A stretch of 64,000 nt of DNA from JACRCT01 sp049841135 (GCA_049841135.1 JASGHK010000004.1:1550001-1614000); one strand, 5' to 3'; shown: positions 26,037 to 35,528, counted from the first letter of the stretch. Numbers and translations are program-made. The notes: generated from the sequence alone by a model not told the origin.

Positions 26037-28653
26037 TCACTGAGTTTTTTCCGGCTCGGCCGTCGGCTCGGCAGCCGGAGCCTTGGGTGCGAAGGCGACC
26101 GTTTCCTTCACCAGGCGGCGCAGCGGCAGCCCGCCGAAAACCGCCGAGAGCACCTCCGAGGGCTTGGCGCTGGCCTTGTTGCCGGCGACGAGGTCGAAGC
26201 TCACCTCGCGCTCCCCCACCCGGCGCATCGCCAGGACGACCTGCTTGAGGTCGATGGTCCGGCTCGCGCCCCGGTCCTTCTCGCGGGTCACCTCCAGCGT
26301 CGCGGCGCCGCCGAAGCGCTCGATTCGCCCGTCGAGCTCGGCCGCCTGCGCCTCGGTGCCCGAGCTCGGCCCGGTAGCGCACGGAGGCCAGGTCGGCGCC
26401 GAGCGCCGGGTCGTCCTCGCCCAGGAGGTGCGCCTCCAGCAGCGGCATCAGCCGCGGCATCTCCCGCGTCAGCGCATCCCGGACCGCGTCCAGGCCGACC
26501 GGCGAGGCGAGCTCGAAGTCCAGGAACTCGGCCTCCGACTCCACGCCCACCGGGCAGGCCGGGCCGAAGGAGACGCGCGGCCTGGGGTTGTAGCCCTGCG
26601 AGTAGCTGACCGGCAGCGCCGAGCGGCGCAAGGCCCTGAGGATGGCGTTCATCGTCTCCAGGTGGCTGAGCGCGATGGCGCGGGCCCGCTTGGCGTAGCG
26701 CAGCCGGACGACGGGACCCTTGACCCGCTGGTAGACCGGAGCCTCGGGCGCCTTCTCGCCCTCGGAGGTGGCGGGCGAGGCCAGTGGCGGCAGGTCGCTG
26801 ACCGTGTGCAGCCGGTTCTCGATCTCCTTGAAGTCGCAGGCGCCGCAGGCCGAGCACTTTCCCGTCACGCAGTCCGCGAGCACCTCGCCCTGCAGGCTGC
26901 GCGCCTTTTCCTTGAGCAGGAACTTCTTCTCCACACCGGCGTCGAGGTGGTCCCAAGGCAGGACCTCGTCCTCGCGGCGCTCGCGCAGGGCCATGAACGC
27001 CGCGTCGACCCCGTGGGCCTTCTCCATCTCGCCAAGCGCGGCCACCCAGCGCTCGAAGGAGAAGTGCTCGGTCCAGCCGTCCAGGATCTGCCCGGAGCGG
27101 TAGGCGGCGAGGATGGCCGTGGCCAACCGGCGGTCGCCGCGCGCGAGGGCCCCCTCGATGAGCGAGGTCTTGGCCTCGTGGTACTTGAGCGAGAGCGGGC
27201 CCTTGCGCGGGAAGAGCCTGCGCAAGAGGTCGTGCCGGCGGATGGTCTCCTCGACCGTGATCATCGGCTCCCACTGGAACGGCGTGAACGGCTTGGGCAC
27301 GAAGGTGGAGACCGAGACGGTGATCTGTGCGTCAGAGCGGATCTCCTTGGCCACGCGTAGCGCGCGCCGCGCCAGGTGGAAGATCTCCTGCACGTCCTCG
27401 TCGGTCTCGGTGGGCAGGCCAATCATGAAGTACAGCTTCACCAGGCCCCAGCCGTTGGCGAAGACGCTGCGCACCGCCGCCAGCAGGTCCGCCTCGCGGT
27501 TGCCCTTGTTGATGACCCGCCGCAGCCGCTCGGTCGCCGCCTCGGGCGCGATGGTGAACCCGGTCTTCTTCACCTGGGCGATCTGCTTGGCCAGCGCCTC
27601 GGTCATCGTCTCGGTGCGCAAGGACGGCAGCGAGATGGCGATGCGCTCCGGTCCGAAGCGGGCGAAGAAGGACTCGAGCAGAGGGTTCAAGCACCCGTAG
27701 TCGCCGGCAGAGAGCGAGAGGAAGCCCACCTCCTCCCAGCCCGTGCCGGCCAGCCCCGCCTCGGCCGCTTTGAGAATGGTCGACGGGCGCCGCTGGCGCT
27801 GGGGCCGGCTGACCATGCCCACCTGGCAGAAGCGGCAGCCGCGGATGCAGCCGCGCTGGATCTCGAGCGGCAGCCGGTCGTGCACCGCCTGCATGAACGG
27901 GACAATCTGCCGGTCGGGCATCGTCACCGCGTCCAGGTCCTTGACGATCCGCCGCTGGACCGGCGGCAGGTCCGGGCGCTTGGGCTCGATGGCAGAGAGC
28001 GTGCGGTCGGCCGCGTAGCGCACCTCGTAGAACGAGGGCACGTAGACGCCGGGGATCTTCGCCAGACGTTCGAGCAGCTCGGCGCGCGTCCCCTTCGCCG
28101 CCCTCCACTCGGCCACCGCGTCGGAGATGTCGAGTGCGACCTCCTCGCCGTCGCCCAGCGTCATGGCGTCGAAGAAAGGCGCCATCGGCTCGCCGTTGTA
28201 GGTGCAGGGCCCGCCGGCGAGGACCAGCGGATGCGCCTCGGTGCGCTCGCTGGAGAGGAGCGGCACGCCGGCCAGGTCGAGCATGGCCAGCACGGTCGTG
28301 TAGCCGGCTTCGAACTGGAGCGAGAAGCCCATCACGTCGAAGTCGCGCACCGGCGCGCGCGACTCGAGCGCCCACAGCGGCACGTTCGCCTCGCGCATCT
28401 TCTGCGTCATGTCCGGCCAGGGCATGAAGACGCGCTCGCAGGCCACGTCGGGGCGGCGGTTGAGCACGTCGTAGAGCACGCGGAAGCCCACGTTGCTCAT
28501 CCCGACCTCGTAGGCCTCCGGGAAGCACAGCGCCCAGGAGACCTGGACCGAGTTCAGGTCCTTCTGGACCGCGTTGACCTCACCGCCGACGTAGCGGGAG
28601 GGCTTCTGGGCGGCCAGGACGAGGGCGTCGAGGTCGAGGGGCTGGTAGCGCAC
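26037..28653 (-). CDS. TIGR03960-type radical SAM protein fused to a DUF2344 (TIGR03936) domain (one frameshift)
   Basis: About 871 residues after correction. Residues 1-250 are a B12-binding-like domain (RYVGGEVNAVQKD, YEVGMSNVGFRVLYDVLNRR). The radical SAM core has CIRGCRFC, then FTIAPEAATERLRRVINKGN. A Cys-rich segment CSACGACDFK follows, and then the DUF2344 domain (RYAKRARAIALSHLETMNAI, SYSQGYNPRPRVSFGPA). The frame changes beside GAGCTC at 26362-26367, where one extra base disrupts AELGTEAQ; the real C-terminus continues to 26037. Length 3n+1 fits. Family members commonly sit beside rng/rne and rplU, as here, which suggests a role in RNA or ribosome modification; the reaction is not known to me. 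Confidence 0.85.
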
Positions 28654-28777
28654 GAGGTCTCCGAATCGGTCTGCCCGGCAGGAACGCCCGAGGGGGCCCG
28701 CATGTCACGGACCCGGCGCACGGTCGCAAGGACAGCTTGGGGCCGCTCCCCGCCCGGGGCAGCACGTCAGGCCTCGC

Positions 28778-28806
28778 TTGACCTGCCCCATCCAGGCGAC
28801 TAGGTC
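28778..28806 (+). promoter_or_regulatory. Candidate sigma-70-type promoter for the His/Cys-rich exported protein
   Basis: TTGACC and TAGGTC are 17 bp apart. The ATG at 28816 is only 10 nt after the -10 box, so the message would be almost leaderless. Confidence 0.45.
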
Positions 28807-28815
28807 TCGGGTCCC

Positions 28816-29238
28816 ATGTCGAGGAGCCGGACAGCGGCGCGCAGGCGCCTCGCGGTGCTCGCGGCCGGCCAGGTCCTGCTGGCGGTCGCCGGGGCCGCCG
28901 CTCCGTCGCTCCATCTGGGCTCCGCCTCGCACCACCACGTTTTCTGCCCGGAGCACGCGCGCTTCGAAGACGTTCCCCGGGCTGGCGACGCGGCTCGCGC
29001 GCCCGTGACGACGCTCGCCGTCGCCCATGGCTCGGCGGCCACGCACACCGCCTGCGCCTTCTCGAACCTCCTGTTGCGCCCGATGCACCTGGGGCCCGGC
29101 GAACGCCTGGCCGTTCTTGGCTCCGCACAGTCCGTCGAGCCGGTCGCCAACGTTCAGGCCGGCCACCTCGCCGTCGCGGCGCTCGACTTGGCCCCCAAGC
29201 AGTCGCCTCCGGCACGAGCTGCCACGATTTCGAGTTGA
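28816..29238 (+). CDS. Small exported protein with His/Cys motifs, function unknown
   Basis: 140 residues. An N-terminal basic and hydrophobic signal segment (RRRLAVLAAGQVLLAVAGAA) is followed by LGSASHHHVFCPEHARFED and HTACAFSNLLLRPM. The paired Cys and clustered His (HHH, CPEH, HTAC) suggest metal binding, as in DUF2946-like periplasmic proteins, but I cannot confirm the family. It has its own candidate promoter and precedes another exported protein by 56 nt and the cation-efflux fusion gene further on, which fits a metal-related role by position only. Confidence 0.55.
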   Translation: MSRSRTAARRRLAVLAAGQVLLAVAGAAAPSLHLGSASHHHVFCPEHARFEDVPRAGDAARAPVTTLAVAHGSAATHTACAFSNLLLRPMHLGPGERLAVLGSAQSVEPVANVQAGHLAVAALDLAPKQSPPARAATISS

Positions 29239-29294
29239 GCCAGGCTTCGTGCGCGTGAGCCCTGCTCGCGCGTCGCTCCCCGAGGACTTCCGCC

Positions 29295-29837
29295 GTGCCT
29301 TCTCTTTCCGGCCAGCGCCTGGCGCTGGGCCTCCTGCTGCTCGTTCCACCGCTCGCGCTCGCTGGGGTGCTCGCCCTCCGCTCCTCGGCACCCTCTCGAG
29401 GCGCCGAGCCCAGGCCCGGCGAGGTCTCGACCATTCGCTGGCCCAATGGGCAGACAAAGCTCACCAAGCGCGAGTGGCCGGAGGACGGCATCAAGATGGA
29501 GGAGCGGTGTGCCTTCAGCGCGGACGGAGACGCGCTCGGCTGCGCGATGCTCAAGAACGGCGAGCCTTATGACGGCATCCTGGTGGACTTCGCCGGAACC
29601 ACCCCTGAGGCGTACCTGGAAGAGATCCGCCGCTTCGACCACGGCAAGCGCACCGGCGTGTGGCGCACCTTCGGGCCAGAAGGCGAGATCTCGGGAGAGC
29701 TGGAGTACGACTCCGACCGGCTCCTCTCCCGCAAGTTCCGCGACGGAGAAGGCGTGCTCCGCCCCGCGCCCGAGCCCGCGGCGCGCCTGCCCAACAGCTC
29801 CCTGCCCCCCAAGTCGTTCCCGCCCAAGAAGCCATGA
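29295..29837 (+). CDS. Exported protein with MORN/YwqK-like repeats
   Basis: 180 residues from GTG 29295. A signal peptide or anchor (LALGLLLLVPPLALAGVLAL) precedes short strand repeats of the YwqK/MORN kind (IRWPNGQTKLTKREWPEDG, GILVDFAG, RFDHGKRTGVWRTFGPEGEI, SGELEYDSDRLLSRKFRDG). A Pro-rich tail follows. The stop overlaps the ATG of the CDF-SPFH fusion gene (ATGA), so the two are translated together. Function unknown; YwqK-type modules are sometimes antitoxins or surface proteins, and no toxin gene is seen here. Confidence 0.7.
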   Translation: MPSLSGQRLALGLLLLVPPLALAGVLALRSSAPSRGAEPRPGEVSTIRWPNGQTKLTKREWPEDGIKMEERCAFSADGDALGCAMLKNGEPYDGILVDFAGTTPEAYLEEIRRFDHGKRTGVWRTFGPEGEISGELEYDSDRLLSRKFRDGEGVLRPAPEPAARLPNSSLPPKSFPPKKP

Positions 29838-31699
29838 AGCCCACCGACCGCATCCTGCGAGCGTCGCTGACGTCCATCGGCATCGACCTGGTGCTCATCT
29901 CCACCAAGGGCGTGCTCTCCACCGTCACCGGCAGCCTCGCGCTCGCCGCCGATGCCTGGCACAGCCTCTCCGACCTCGCCGTCTCGCTCACCGTGCTCGC
30001 CAGCACCTTGCTGCGGCGGCGCGCCGAGGCGGCCATTCCCGTGCCGCTCGCCGCCCCCGACGGCGACCAGGCCGCCGTCCCCGTCACGACGCAGCCGCGC
30101 GGGGGGCGCCTCGAGTCCGGCATCGCCTACCTCGTCGCGCTGGCCATCCTCTACGTGCCCTACGAGATCGTCACCGGGCTGCGCGAAGGCGCCGGCCGGG
30201 CCCTGCGACACCCGGCCGTCGCCGTCGCCGGCCTGCTCTTCTGCATCCTGCTGAGCTGGTTCGCCTCGCGGCTCAAGCTCGGCGTGGGCCAGGAGACCGG
30301 CTCCACAGCGCTCTCGGCCGACGGCTGGCACAGCTGGACGGACATGCTCAGCACCGTCGCCGTCCTCGCCTCGGTGATGGGCACGCTCGCGGGCATCGAG
30401 CTCGACTCCCTGGTCGCCGTCGGCATCGCGGTGCTCATCGGCGTGACCGGGCTCGAGATGCTCGGCACCTCCATCGTCGGGCTCGTGCGCGGCACGGCCC
30501 CTGCCTCCTTCTCGCTCTTGGGAGCCATCACCTCCGGTGCCCGCAGCCTTGTCGGCGAGAAGGCGGCCGCCGAGACGCCAGCAGAGGCCGCTTCGACGGG
30601 ACCCGCCTTGTCTCCTGAGCCGAGCCCGCGCCTGCGTCCTCCGTCGCCTGCCCGGCTGCGCACAGTGGCCTTGGCGGGAGCTGGCGTGGTTGCGGTGGCC
30701 TGGGTCGGGACCGGCCTGGCGCCCATCGGCCCGGACGAAGTGGGATTGCGGCTGCGCTTCGGCGCCCGGGTCGGCGCCCTGCTCGAGCCTGGCCTCCACG
30801 TGCTGCTCCCCTGGCCTTTCGAGACCATCGAGCGGGTGCCGCGCTCCATGGCCCGGCTGGAAGTGGGCTTCCGCTCGGTGGCGGGCGCGCCCTCGATGGA
30901 GCTGCTCTGGGACGGCACCAAGGCCGGAGCCGGCGGGGTCCGGGTCGACGACGAGTCCTTGGCGCTGACCGGCGACGAGGCCGCCATCGCCTTCTCCTTC
31001 GTCATCCACTACCGGCCCAGCGACCCGGTGCAATTCGCGGTCCGCTCCAACGGCGTGGACCACGTGCTGCGGTCGCTGGCCGACGCCCAGGTGCGCGAGG
31101 TGCTGGCCTCCGAGCCGGTCGACGCGCTGCTCACCGCCGACCGCGCGGCCTTCCTGGAGCGCGTCCGTTCGGGCATCGACACGGCTGCCCAGCGGCTCGG
31201 CCTCGGCGTGGAGGTGGTCAGCGTCCTGTGCCGCGAGCTGCACCCACCCTTCGACACCGTGGCCGCCTTCCGCGACGCCTTCAGCGCCCGCGAGGACCAG
31301 CTCAAGCTGCTCAACCAGGCGGAGTCGTACCAGAACGAGTCCCTGCCCCGCTCGCGCGCCGAGCAGGCCCGCCGGCTGTCGGACGCGCGCGCCTATGCCC
31401 TGGAGCGCAGCACCCGCGCCGAAGGCGACGCCCGCCGCTTCGCCACCCAGGCCGAGGCCGCCCGCTCCTCGCCCGAGCTGACCCGCCAGCGTCTGTTCCT
31501 GGAGACCATGGAGACGGGCCTCGCTGGTAAGCGGAAGATCGTCGCCTCGCCCAAGGTCAACCGCGGCGGCTACCAGCTCTGGCTGTTCGCCCCCGACCAA
31601 GCCCCCACCGCCGCCAACGAGCCCAAGCCGGCGCCGCCGCCCCGCCCGGCTCCAGCCCCGCTCCCTTCGCCCCAGCCCCTGCCGGGCCCCGAGGAATAG
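29834..31699 (+). CDS. Fusion of a cation diffusion facilitator and an HflK-like SPFH (band 7) protein
   Basis: 621 residues. Residues 1-215 are a CDF metal transporter with six membrane helices; both halves of the zinc site are kept, DAWHSLSD in helix 2 and DGWHSWTD in helix 5. A Pro/Ala linker leads to a seventh helix near residues 275-295 and then an SPFH/band 7 domain: GPDEVGLRLRFGARVGALLE, PGLHVLLPWPFETIERV, and a coiled coil ending near residue 580. A Pro-rich tail closes the protein. The CDF cytoplasmic domain appears to be missing, replaced by the SPFH part. It is first in an operon with HflC-like and HflK-like genes. The frame is uninterrupted across the junction, so the fusion is real in this sequence. 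Confidence 0.85.
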   Translation: MKPTDRILRASLTSIGIDLVLISTKGVLSTVTGSLALAADAWHSLSDLAVSLTVLASTLLRRRAEAAIPVPLAAPDGDQAAVPVTTQPRGGRLESGIAYLVALAILYVPYEIVTGLREGAGRALRHPAVAVAGLLFCILLSWFASRLKLGVGQETGSTALSADGWHSWTDMLSTVAVLASVMGTLAGIELDSLVAVGIAVLIGVTGLEMLGTSIVGLVRGTAPASFSLLGAITSGARSLVGEKAAAETPAEAASTGPALSPEPSPRLRPPSPARLRTVALAGAGVVAVAWVGTGLAPIGPDEVGLRLRFGARVGALLEPGLHVLLPWPFETIERVPRSMARLEVGFRSVAGAPSMELLWDGTKAGAGGVRVDDESLALTGDEAAIAFSFVIHYRPSDPVQFAVRSNGVDHVLRSLADAQVREVLASEPVDALLTADRAAFLERVRSGIDTAAQRLGLGVEVVSVLCRELHPPFDTVAAFRDAFSAREDQLKLLNQAESYQNESLPRSRAEQARRLSDARAYALERSTRAEGDARRFATQAEAARSSPELTRQRLFLETMETGLAGKRKIVASPKVNRGGYQLWLFAPDQAPTAANEPKPAPPPRPAPAPLPSPQPLPGPEE

Positions 31700-31704
31700 C
31701 CATC

Positions 31705-32586
31705 ATGCGCAAGACCGTCATCCTCGCCCTCTGCGCCGTCGCCGCCTTCGCCGCCGCCACCTCCTTCGTGACCGTAGGCGAGACGGAGATCGTCGTCGTG
31801 ACCCAGTTCGGCCGAACCGTGAAGGTGGTCGACGAGGCCGGGCTGCTCCTCAAGTGGCCCGACCCCATCCAGTCCGCGTTGCGGCTCGACCGCCGGCTGC
31901 AGCCGCTGGACCTGCCGCTCTCCGAGTTCCTGACCGCCGACAAGAAGAACCTGGTCGTCGGAGGCTTCGTCGCCTGGCGCATCGCCGACGCCCGCCGCTT
32001 CATCCAGAGCGTGCGCGACCGCGGCGTCGCGCAGCAGCGGCTCTCCGACCTCGTCACCAGCGAGCTGGGGACCGTGCTCGGCACCTACCCGCTCTCGTCC
32101 ATCCTCACCACCGACGAGGCCGGCTCGAAGGTCCCGGAGATCGCCGGGCGGGTGGCCGCGGCCGCGGGCCCGCAGGCGCTCTCGGAGTTCGGCGTGAAGG
32201 TCGAGGACGTGCGCGTCCGGCGGCTCTCCTTCCCCGACCAGAACCTGCAGGCCGTCTACAGCCGCATGCGCGCCGAGCGCGAGCGGATCGCCAAGAAGTA
32301 CCGGGCCGAGGGCGAGGAGGAGGCGGCGAAGATCAAGACCGAGACCGACCGCTCGGTCCGCCAGCTCCTCGCCGAGGCGTACCGCGACGCGGAGAGCGAG
32401 CGCGGCCGCGGCGACGCCGAGGCCATCCGCGTCTACGCCGAGGCCTTCGAGAAGGACCCCGGCTTCTACAAGCTGACCCGGACGCTGGAGGCCTACCGCA
32501 AGCTGCTCGACAAGAACACGACGCTCGTCCTCTCCGCCGACTCGCCGCTCTTCCGCTACCTGCAGTCGCCGCCGGAGGCCCCGTGA
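31705..32586 (+). CDS. hflC: HflC-like SPFH membrane protein
   Basis: 293 residues. One N-terminal membrane helix is followed by the band 7 domain (VGETEIVVVTQFGRTVKVVD, LLLKWPDPIQSALRLDRRLQ, LVVGGFVAWRIADARRF) and the HflC-type signature RMRAERERIAKKYRAEGEEE AAKI written here in two parts, then a C-terminal helical region AYRKLLDKNTTLVLS. Known role of the family: with HflK it forms a cage around FtsH and modulates membrane proteolysis. It starts 5 nt after the fusion gene and overlaps hflK by 4 nt. Confidence 0.88.
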   Translation: MRKTVILALCAVAAFAAATSFVTVGETEIVVVTQFGRTVKVVDEAGLLLKWPDPIQSALRLDRRLQPLDLPLSEFLTADKKNLVVGGFVAWRIADARRFIQSVRDRGVAQQRLSDLVTSELGTVLGTYPLSSILTTDEAGSKVPEIAGRVAAAAGPQALSEFGVKVEDVRVRRLSFPDQNLQAVYSRMRAERERIAKKYRAEGEEEAAKIKTETDRSVRQLLAEAYRDAESERGRGDAEAIRVYAEAFEKDPGFYKLTRTLEAYRKLLDKNTTLVLSADSPLFRYLQSPPEAP

Positions 32587-33512
32587 ACGCCGACCTCGCC
32601 AAGGCGCTCGCTCCCGCGCGGCGCGCCGCCCGGCTGGTCGCGCTCGGCGCCCTCGTGCTCTGGGCGGCCAGCGGCCTGTACTCGGTCAAGCCCGAGCAGC
32701 GCGGCGTCGTCTGCCGCTTCGGGAAGGTGGTCGAGGAGAGCGTGCCGCCGGGCATCCACTACCACTGGCCCTACCCGATCGAGACCGTGGACCGGCCGGC
32801 GGTGAGCGAGGTGCGCTCGCTCAGCGTCGCCTTCGGGCCGCTGGCCTCGGGGCGCGGGGCGGCGGCCTCGCCGGTGAAGGCCGAGACGCTTCTGACCGGC
32901 GACGAGAACGTGGTGCTCGGCTCGCTGCTCCTCCAGTACACGGTCAAGTCGCCGCGCCAGTTCCTGTTCGGCAGCACCTCGACCGAGACCCTGCTGCAGC
33001 GGTTGGCGCAGGAGGTGAGCGTCGCGCGCTTCGCCCAGAGCAGCGTCGACGACCTGCTCACCTCCGGCCGGCAGGCGCTGCAGGCCGCCCTCAAGGAGGA
33101 CATGCAGCAGCGCGCCGACGCCTGGGGCCTGGGCGTGCGGCTGACGTCCGTGCAGATCCAGCGCATCGAGCCCCCGTCGGAAGTGGCCCAGGCCTTCAAG
33201 GACGTCGGCGCCGCGCGAGAGGACAAGCAGAAGGCGGTGCAGGAAGCCGAGGGCGACCGCAACCGGCGCCTGCCCGGAGCCCGCGCCGACGCCGGCCGGA
33301 CGCGCAGCGAGGCGGCCTCCTACGCCAAGGAGCGCGCCTCCTTCGCCCGCGGCGAAGCCGACCGCTTCGTGCAGACCTGGGAGGCCTACCGCAAGGCGAA
33401 ATCGGCCACCGCGCGAAGGCTCTACCTGGAGGCGATGGAGGAGGCGCTCGCCCAGGTCCGCAAGATCGTCGTGGACCCCGAAGCGGAGAAGAACGCCGTC
33501 CGGCTGCCCTGA
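32583..33512 (+). CDS. hflK: HflK-like SPFH membrane protein
   Basis: 309 residues from GTG 32583, overlapping hflC (GTGA). An N-terminal membrane helix is followed by HflK-type blocks: YSVKPEQRGVVCRFGKVVEE, PPGIHYHWPYPIETVDRPAV, LLTGDENVVLGSLLLQYTVK, and the coiled coil EVAQAFKDVGAAREDKQKAV. It lacks the Gly-rich N-terminus of E. coli HflK. Together with the fusion protein this makes three SPFH proteins in one operon, with two HflK-like members, so one may replace the other in different complexes. Confidence 0.87.
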   Translation: MNADLAKALAPARRAARLVALGALVLWAASGLYSVKPEQRGVVCRFGKVVEESVPPGIHYHWPYPIETVDRPAVSEVRSLSVAFGPLASGRGAAASPVKAETLLTGDENVVLGSLLLQYTVKSPRQFLFGSTSTETLLQRLAQEVSVARFAQSSVDDLLTSGRQALQAALKEDMQQRADAWGLGVRLTSVQIQRIEPPSEVAQAFKDVGAAREDKQKAVQEAEGDRNRRLPGARADAGRTRSEAASYAKERASFARGEADRFVQTWEAYRKAKSATARRLYLEAMEEALAQVRKIVVDPEAEKNAVRLP

Positions 33513-33530
33513 CCGGCTATGCTGTAGCCC

Positions 33531-33713
33531 ATGGAAGCTCAGCAGCCCCCCAAGCAGGTAGAGGTGCCGACCGCCGGTTGCGGCTGCGGCAACGAGGGGG
33601 CCTACGGTACCTGGAAGGTCGCCGAGGACGAGAGTCGAGCGCTGGGCCGGACGGCCCTGGGCCGGCTCGTCGTCGCCCTTCGGGGGATCGTGGAACGGTT
33701 GGCCCGGAAATGA
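33531..33713 (+). CDS. Small Cys-containing protein, unknown
   Basis: 60 residues. A CGCGNEGAYGTWKVAEDES segment is followed by a basic C-terminal helix (RLVVALRGIVERLARK). It sits 18 nt after hflK in the same direction and fits between genes without overlap. There is no strong ribosome-binding site. The CxC pair could bind a metal. It could also be a chance frame in G/C-rich DNA. Confidence 0.4.
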   Translation: MEAQQPPKQVEVPTAGCGCGNEGAYGTWKVAEDESRALGRTALGRLVVALRGIVERLARK

Positions 33714-33760
33714 ATCGGGTTGGGAGTGAGAAGGGCGCTGCCGCCCGTTAAGAGAAACGC

Positions 33761-34114
33761 ATGCCGAACTACATGGCCTACCTCCCGTTCGGGACCGTGC
33801 CGGAGATGCCTGCCAAGGATCTCGCCAAGGCGCTCTCTGGCCCCAACCCGCCGCAGCTGCTCGACGTGCGCACCAAGAGCGAGCACAAGAGCGGTCACGT
33901 GAAGGGCGCGCTCAACGCCCCTATCTCCTCGCTGGCTCGGCTGCTGCCCAACCTCAAGCTCGACAAGGCGAGGCCGGTGGTCGCCATCTGCCTGTCCGCA
34001 CACCGGTCCGTCCCGGCGGTCCGCATCCTCAAGGACGCGGGCTTCGAGGCGGTGCAGCTGGCGGGCGGAATGCAGTCCTGGCGCGCGGCGCGCCTGCCCG
34101 AAGAGATCGGCTGA
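33761..34114 (+). CDS. Rhodanese-domain protein
   Basis: 117 residues, a single rhodanese fold. The active-site loop is CLSAHRS with the catalytic Cys at residue 77. Flanking blocks are LLDVRTKSEHKSGHVKGALN and AGFEAVQLAGGMQSWRA. Known role: carries sulfane sulfur as a persulfide on the Cys. No signal peptide is seen, so it is cytoplasmic. It converges on the methyltransferase gene. Confidence 0.9.
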   Translation: MPNYMAYLPFGTVPEMPAKDLAKALSGPNPPQLLDVRTKSEHKSGHVKGALNAPISSLARLLPNLKLDKARPVVAICLSAHRSVPAVRILKDAGFEAVQLAGGMQSWRAARLPEEIG

Positions 34115-34134
34115 CCGGCCGCTTCGCCGCCTCG

Positions 34135-34902
34135 TCAGCGCCGCCGGAACTCGAGGTAGGTCTGATACGGCAGCAGGTCCGGCTTCTCAGAGACCAGCTC
34201 GAACCCCGCCCCCGTGAGCAGCCCGACGATGGCCTTCTTGGGCAGCTTCATCGCCGCCGGCGGGCCCTCGGGCAGCTCGCCTTCCTTGAACTCGAGCACG
34301 ATGAGGCGCGTCCCCGACCCCACCTCGCTTGCCAGCTTCACCGCCCACGCCTCGCGGTTCTGGACGTGGTGGAGGACGTCGCAGACGAAGACCACGTCCA
34401 CCTTCTCGGGGACGCTGGGATCGTCGGGCCGGGCTGCGCGGACCTCGATGTTCCTCGCCCCCACCCGCATCGACTTGTGGTGCACGTGGCGCAGCATCTG
34501 CGGCTCGACGTCGACCGCCACCACCTTGCCCAGCGGCAGCGCCTGAGCGAACCGGAAGGTGAAGTATCCCAATCCGGCGCCCACGTCGGCCACCGTCTCG
34601 TCCCCCTTCAGCCCCAGCGCCTGGACCACCTCGTCGGGCTTCTGCCAGGCCGCCCGGTCGGGGCGCTCCAGGAACTCGATGTACTTCTCGGTCTGCTCGA
34701 AGGGCTTCATGCCCTCGGTGACGATGCCCTGCTTGCGCAGCGGGCAGTCGATGGGCGGATGCGCCGGAGCGTGGACCGGCGGCGCAGCGGCTGTCGCGGC
34801 GGCAGGGGCCGACCCGTTCGGTTGCAGAGTTCCCAGGCTCGGGGACGACGGCTTCTGGCAGGCGGCCAGCGCCGCGACGACGAACAGCAGCGACCGCTTC
34901 AT
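34135..34902 (-). CDS. Lipoprotein-type class I SAM methyltransferase
   Basis: 255 residues. The start has a typical lipoprotein signal (MKRSLLFVVAALAAC, Cys at residue 15) and a Pro/Ala spacer. Residues 75-255 form a Rossmann methyltransferase with motif I VADVGAGLGYFTFRF, then VVAVDVEPQML, and motif IV VVFVCDVLHHV. Several Myxococcota proteins annotated as methyltransferases have this layout. SAM is not expected outside the cytoplasm, so either the protein stays inside or has another role. The ATG overlaps the stop of the DUF99 gene. Confidence 0.78.
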   Translation of the reverse strand: MKRSLLFVVAALAACQKPSSPSLGTLQPNGSAPAAATAAAPPVHAPAHPPIDCPLRKQGIVTEGMKPFEQTEKYIEFLERPDRAAWQKPDEVVQALGLKGDETVADVGAGLGYFTFRFAQALPLGKVVAVDVEPQMLRHVHHKSMRVGARNIEVRAARPDDPSVPEKVDVVFVCDVLHHVQNREAWAVKLASEVGSGTRLIVLEFKEGELPEGPPAAMKLPKKAIVGLLTGAGFELVSEKPDLLPYQTYLEFRRR

Positions 34903-35474
34903 GCCCGCCTCCCGCTCACTCCGTTGACCACCGCCGCGCCGATGAGGTGCGCCAGCCGCAGCGCCTCGGGCACGTGACCGGTGTCCGTCAGCCGCTGGAG
35001 CGCCCGATGCGCCTCGTCCGGCGACAAGCCGTGCGCCTGGAACACGAACGGCGCGCGTTGGTGGATCGTCCCCGCCCGCTTCAACAGCTCGAGCCGGTGC
35101 TCGGCGCTGGGCAGCTTGCGAATGGCGACCTCCATCGCCGCCAGATCGGGCACCTTGCGCATCACGGCGATCACCGGCTTGCGCAGCCGCTCGGTGAGCG
35201 CGGGCAGGTCGACGACGTTCAACCCGCCGAACGCCACGCCGTCGAGCAAGACCAGGTGGACCTGTGGCAGGAACTTGCCGCCCTCGAGCAGCCGGACGAG
35301 CTCGGCGGTGGCGTTCCAGCCGTCGCGGCGCACCCGGCCCCAGACCAGACCTTCGAAGCGCGTTCCGCAGCAGACGACGCCGGCCACCTGCACCGCCGCG
35401 CCCTTGCGGTGGGGGAACGGAGCGTCGTCGAATCCCACGGCGCGCAGGAGGCGGTTGGGTCCCGGAAGAGCCAT
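34899..35474 (-). CDS. DUF99 family protein
   Basis: 191 residues matching DUF99 (UPF0215): LLRAVGFDDAPFPHRKGAAV, VVCCGTRFEGLVWGRVRRDG, VHLVLLDGVAFGGLNVVDL and a C-terminal AHLIGAAVVNGVSGRRA. The family is best known from archaea and is thought to relate to endonuclease V-like folds; its role is not established. It is transcribed divergently from amrS, 54 nt away, and its last codons overlap the methyltransferase start. Confidence 0.85.
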   Translation of the reverse strand: MALPGPNRLLRAVGFDDAPFPHRKGAAVQVAGVVCCGTRFEGLVWGRVRRDGWNATAELVRLLEGGKFLPQVHLVLLDGVAFGGLNVVDLPALTERLRKPVIAVMRKVPDLAAMEVAIRKLPSAEHRLELLKRAGTIHQRAPFVFQAHGLSPDEAHRALQRLTDTGHVPEALRLAHLIGAAVVNGVSGRRA

Positions 35475-35528
35475 GGCGGCGAAGCGTGCCAGAATCGGCG
35501 CGCCACACCCAAGCGTTCAGGTCAGGCC

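Noticed and set aside
29295..29837. Toxin-antitoxin pair based on the YwqK-like repeats
   Set aside because: The protein has an export signal and the adjacent genes are a transporter fusion and a small exported protein; no toxin is seen.
31854..32582. The plus-strand frame continuing upstream of hflK
   Set aside because: It overlaps hflC in another frame and has Arg/Pro-rich shadow composition; the GTG at 32583 with the GTGA overlap is the sensible start.
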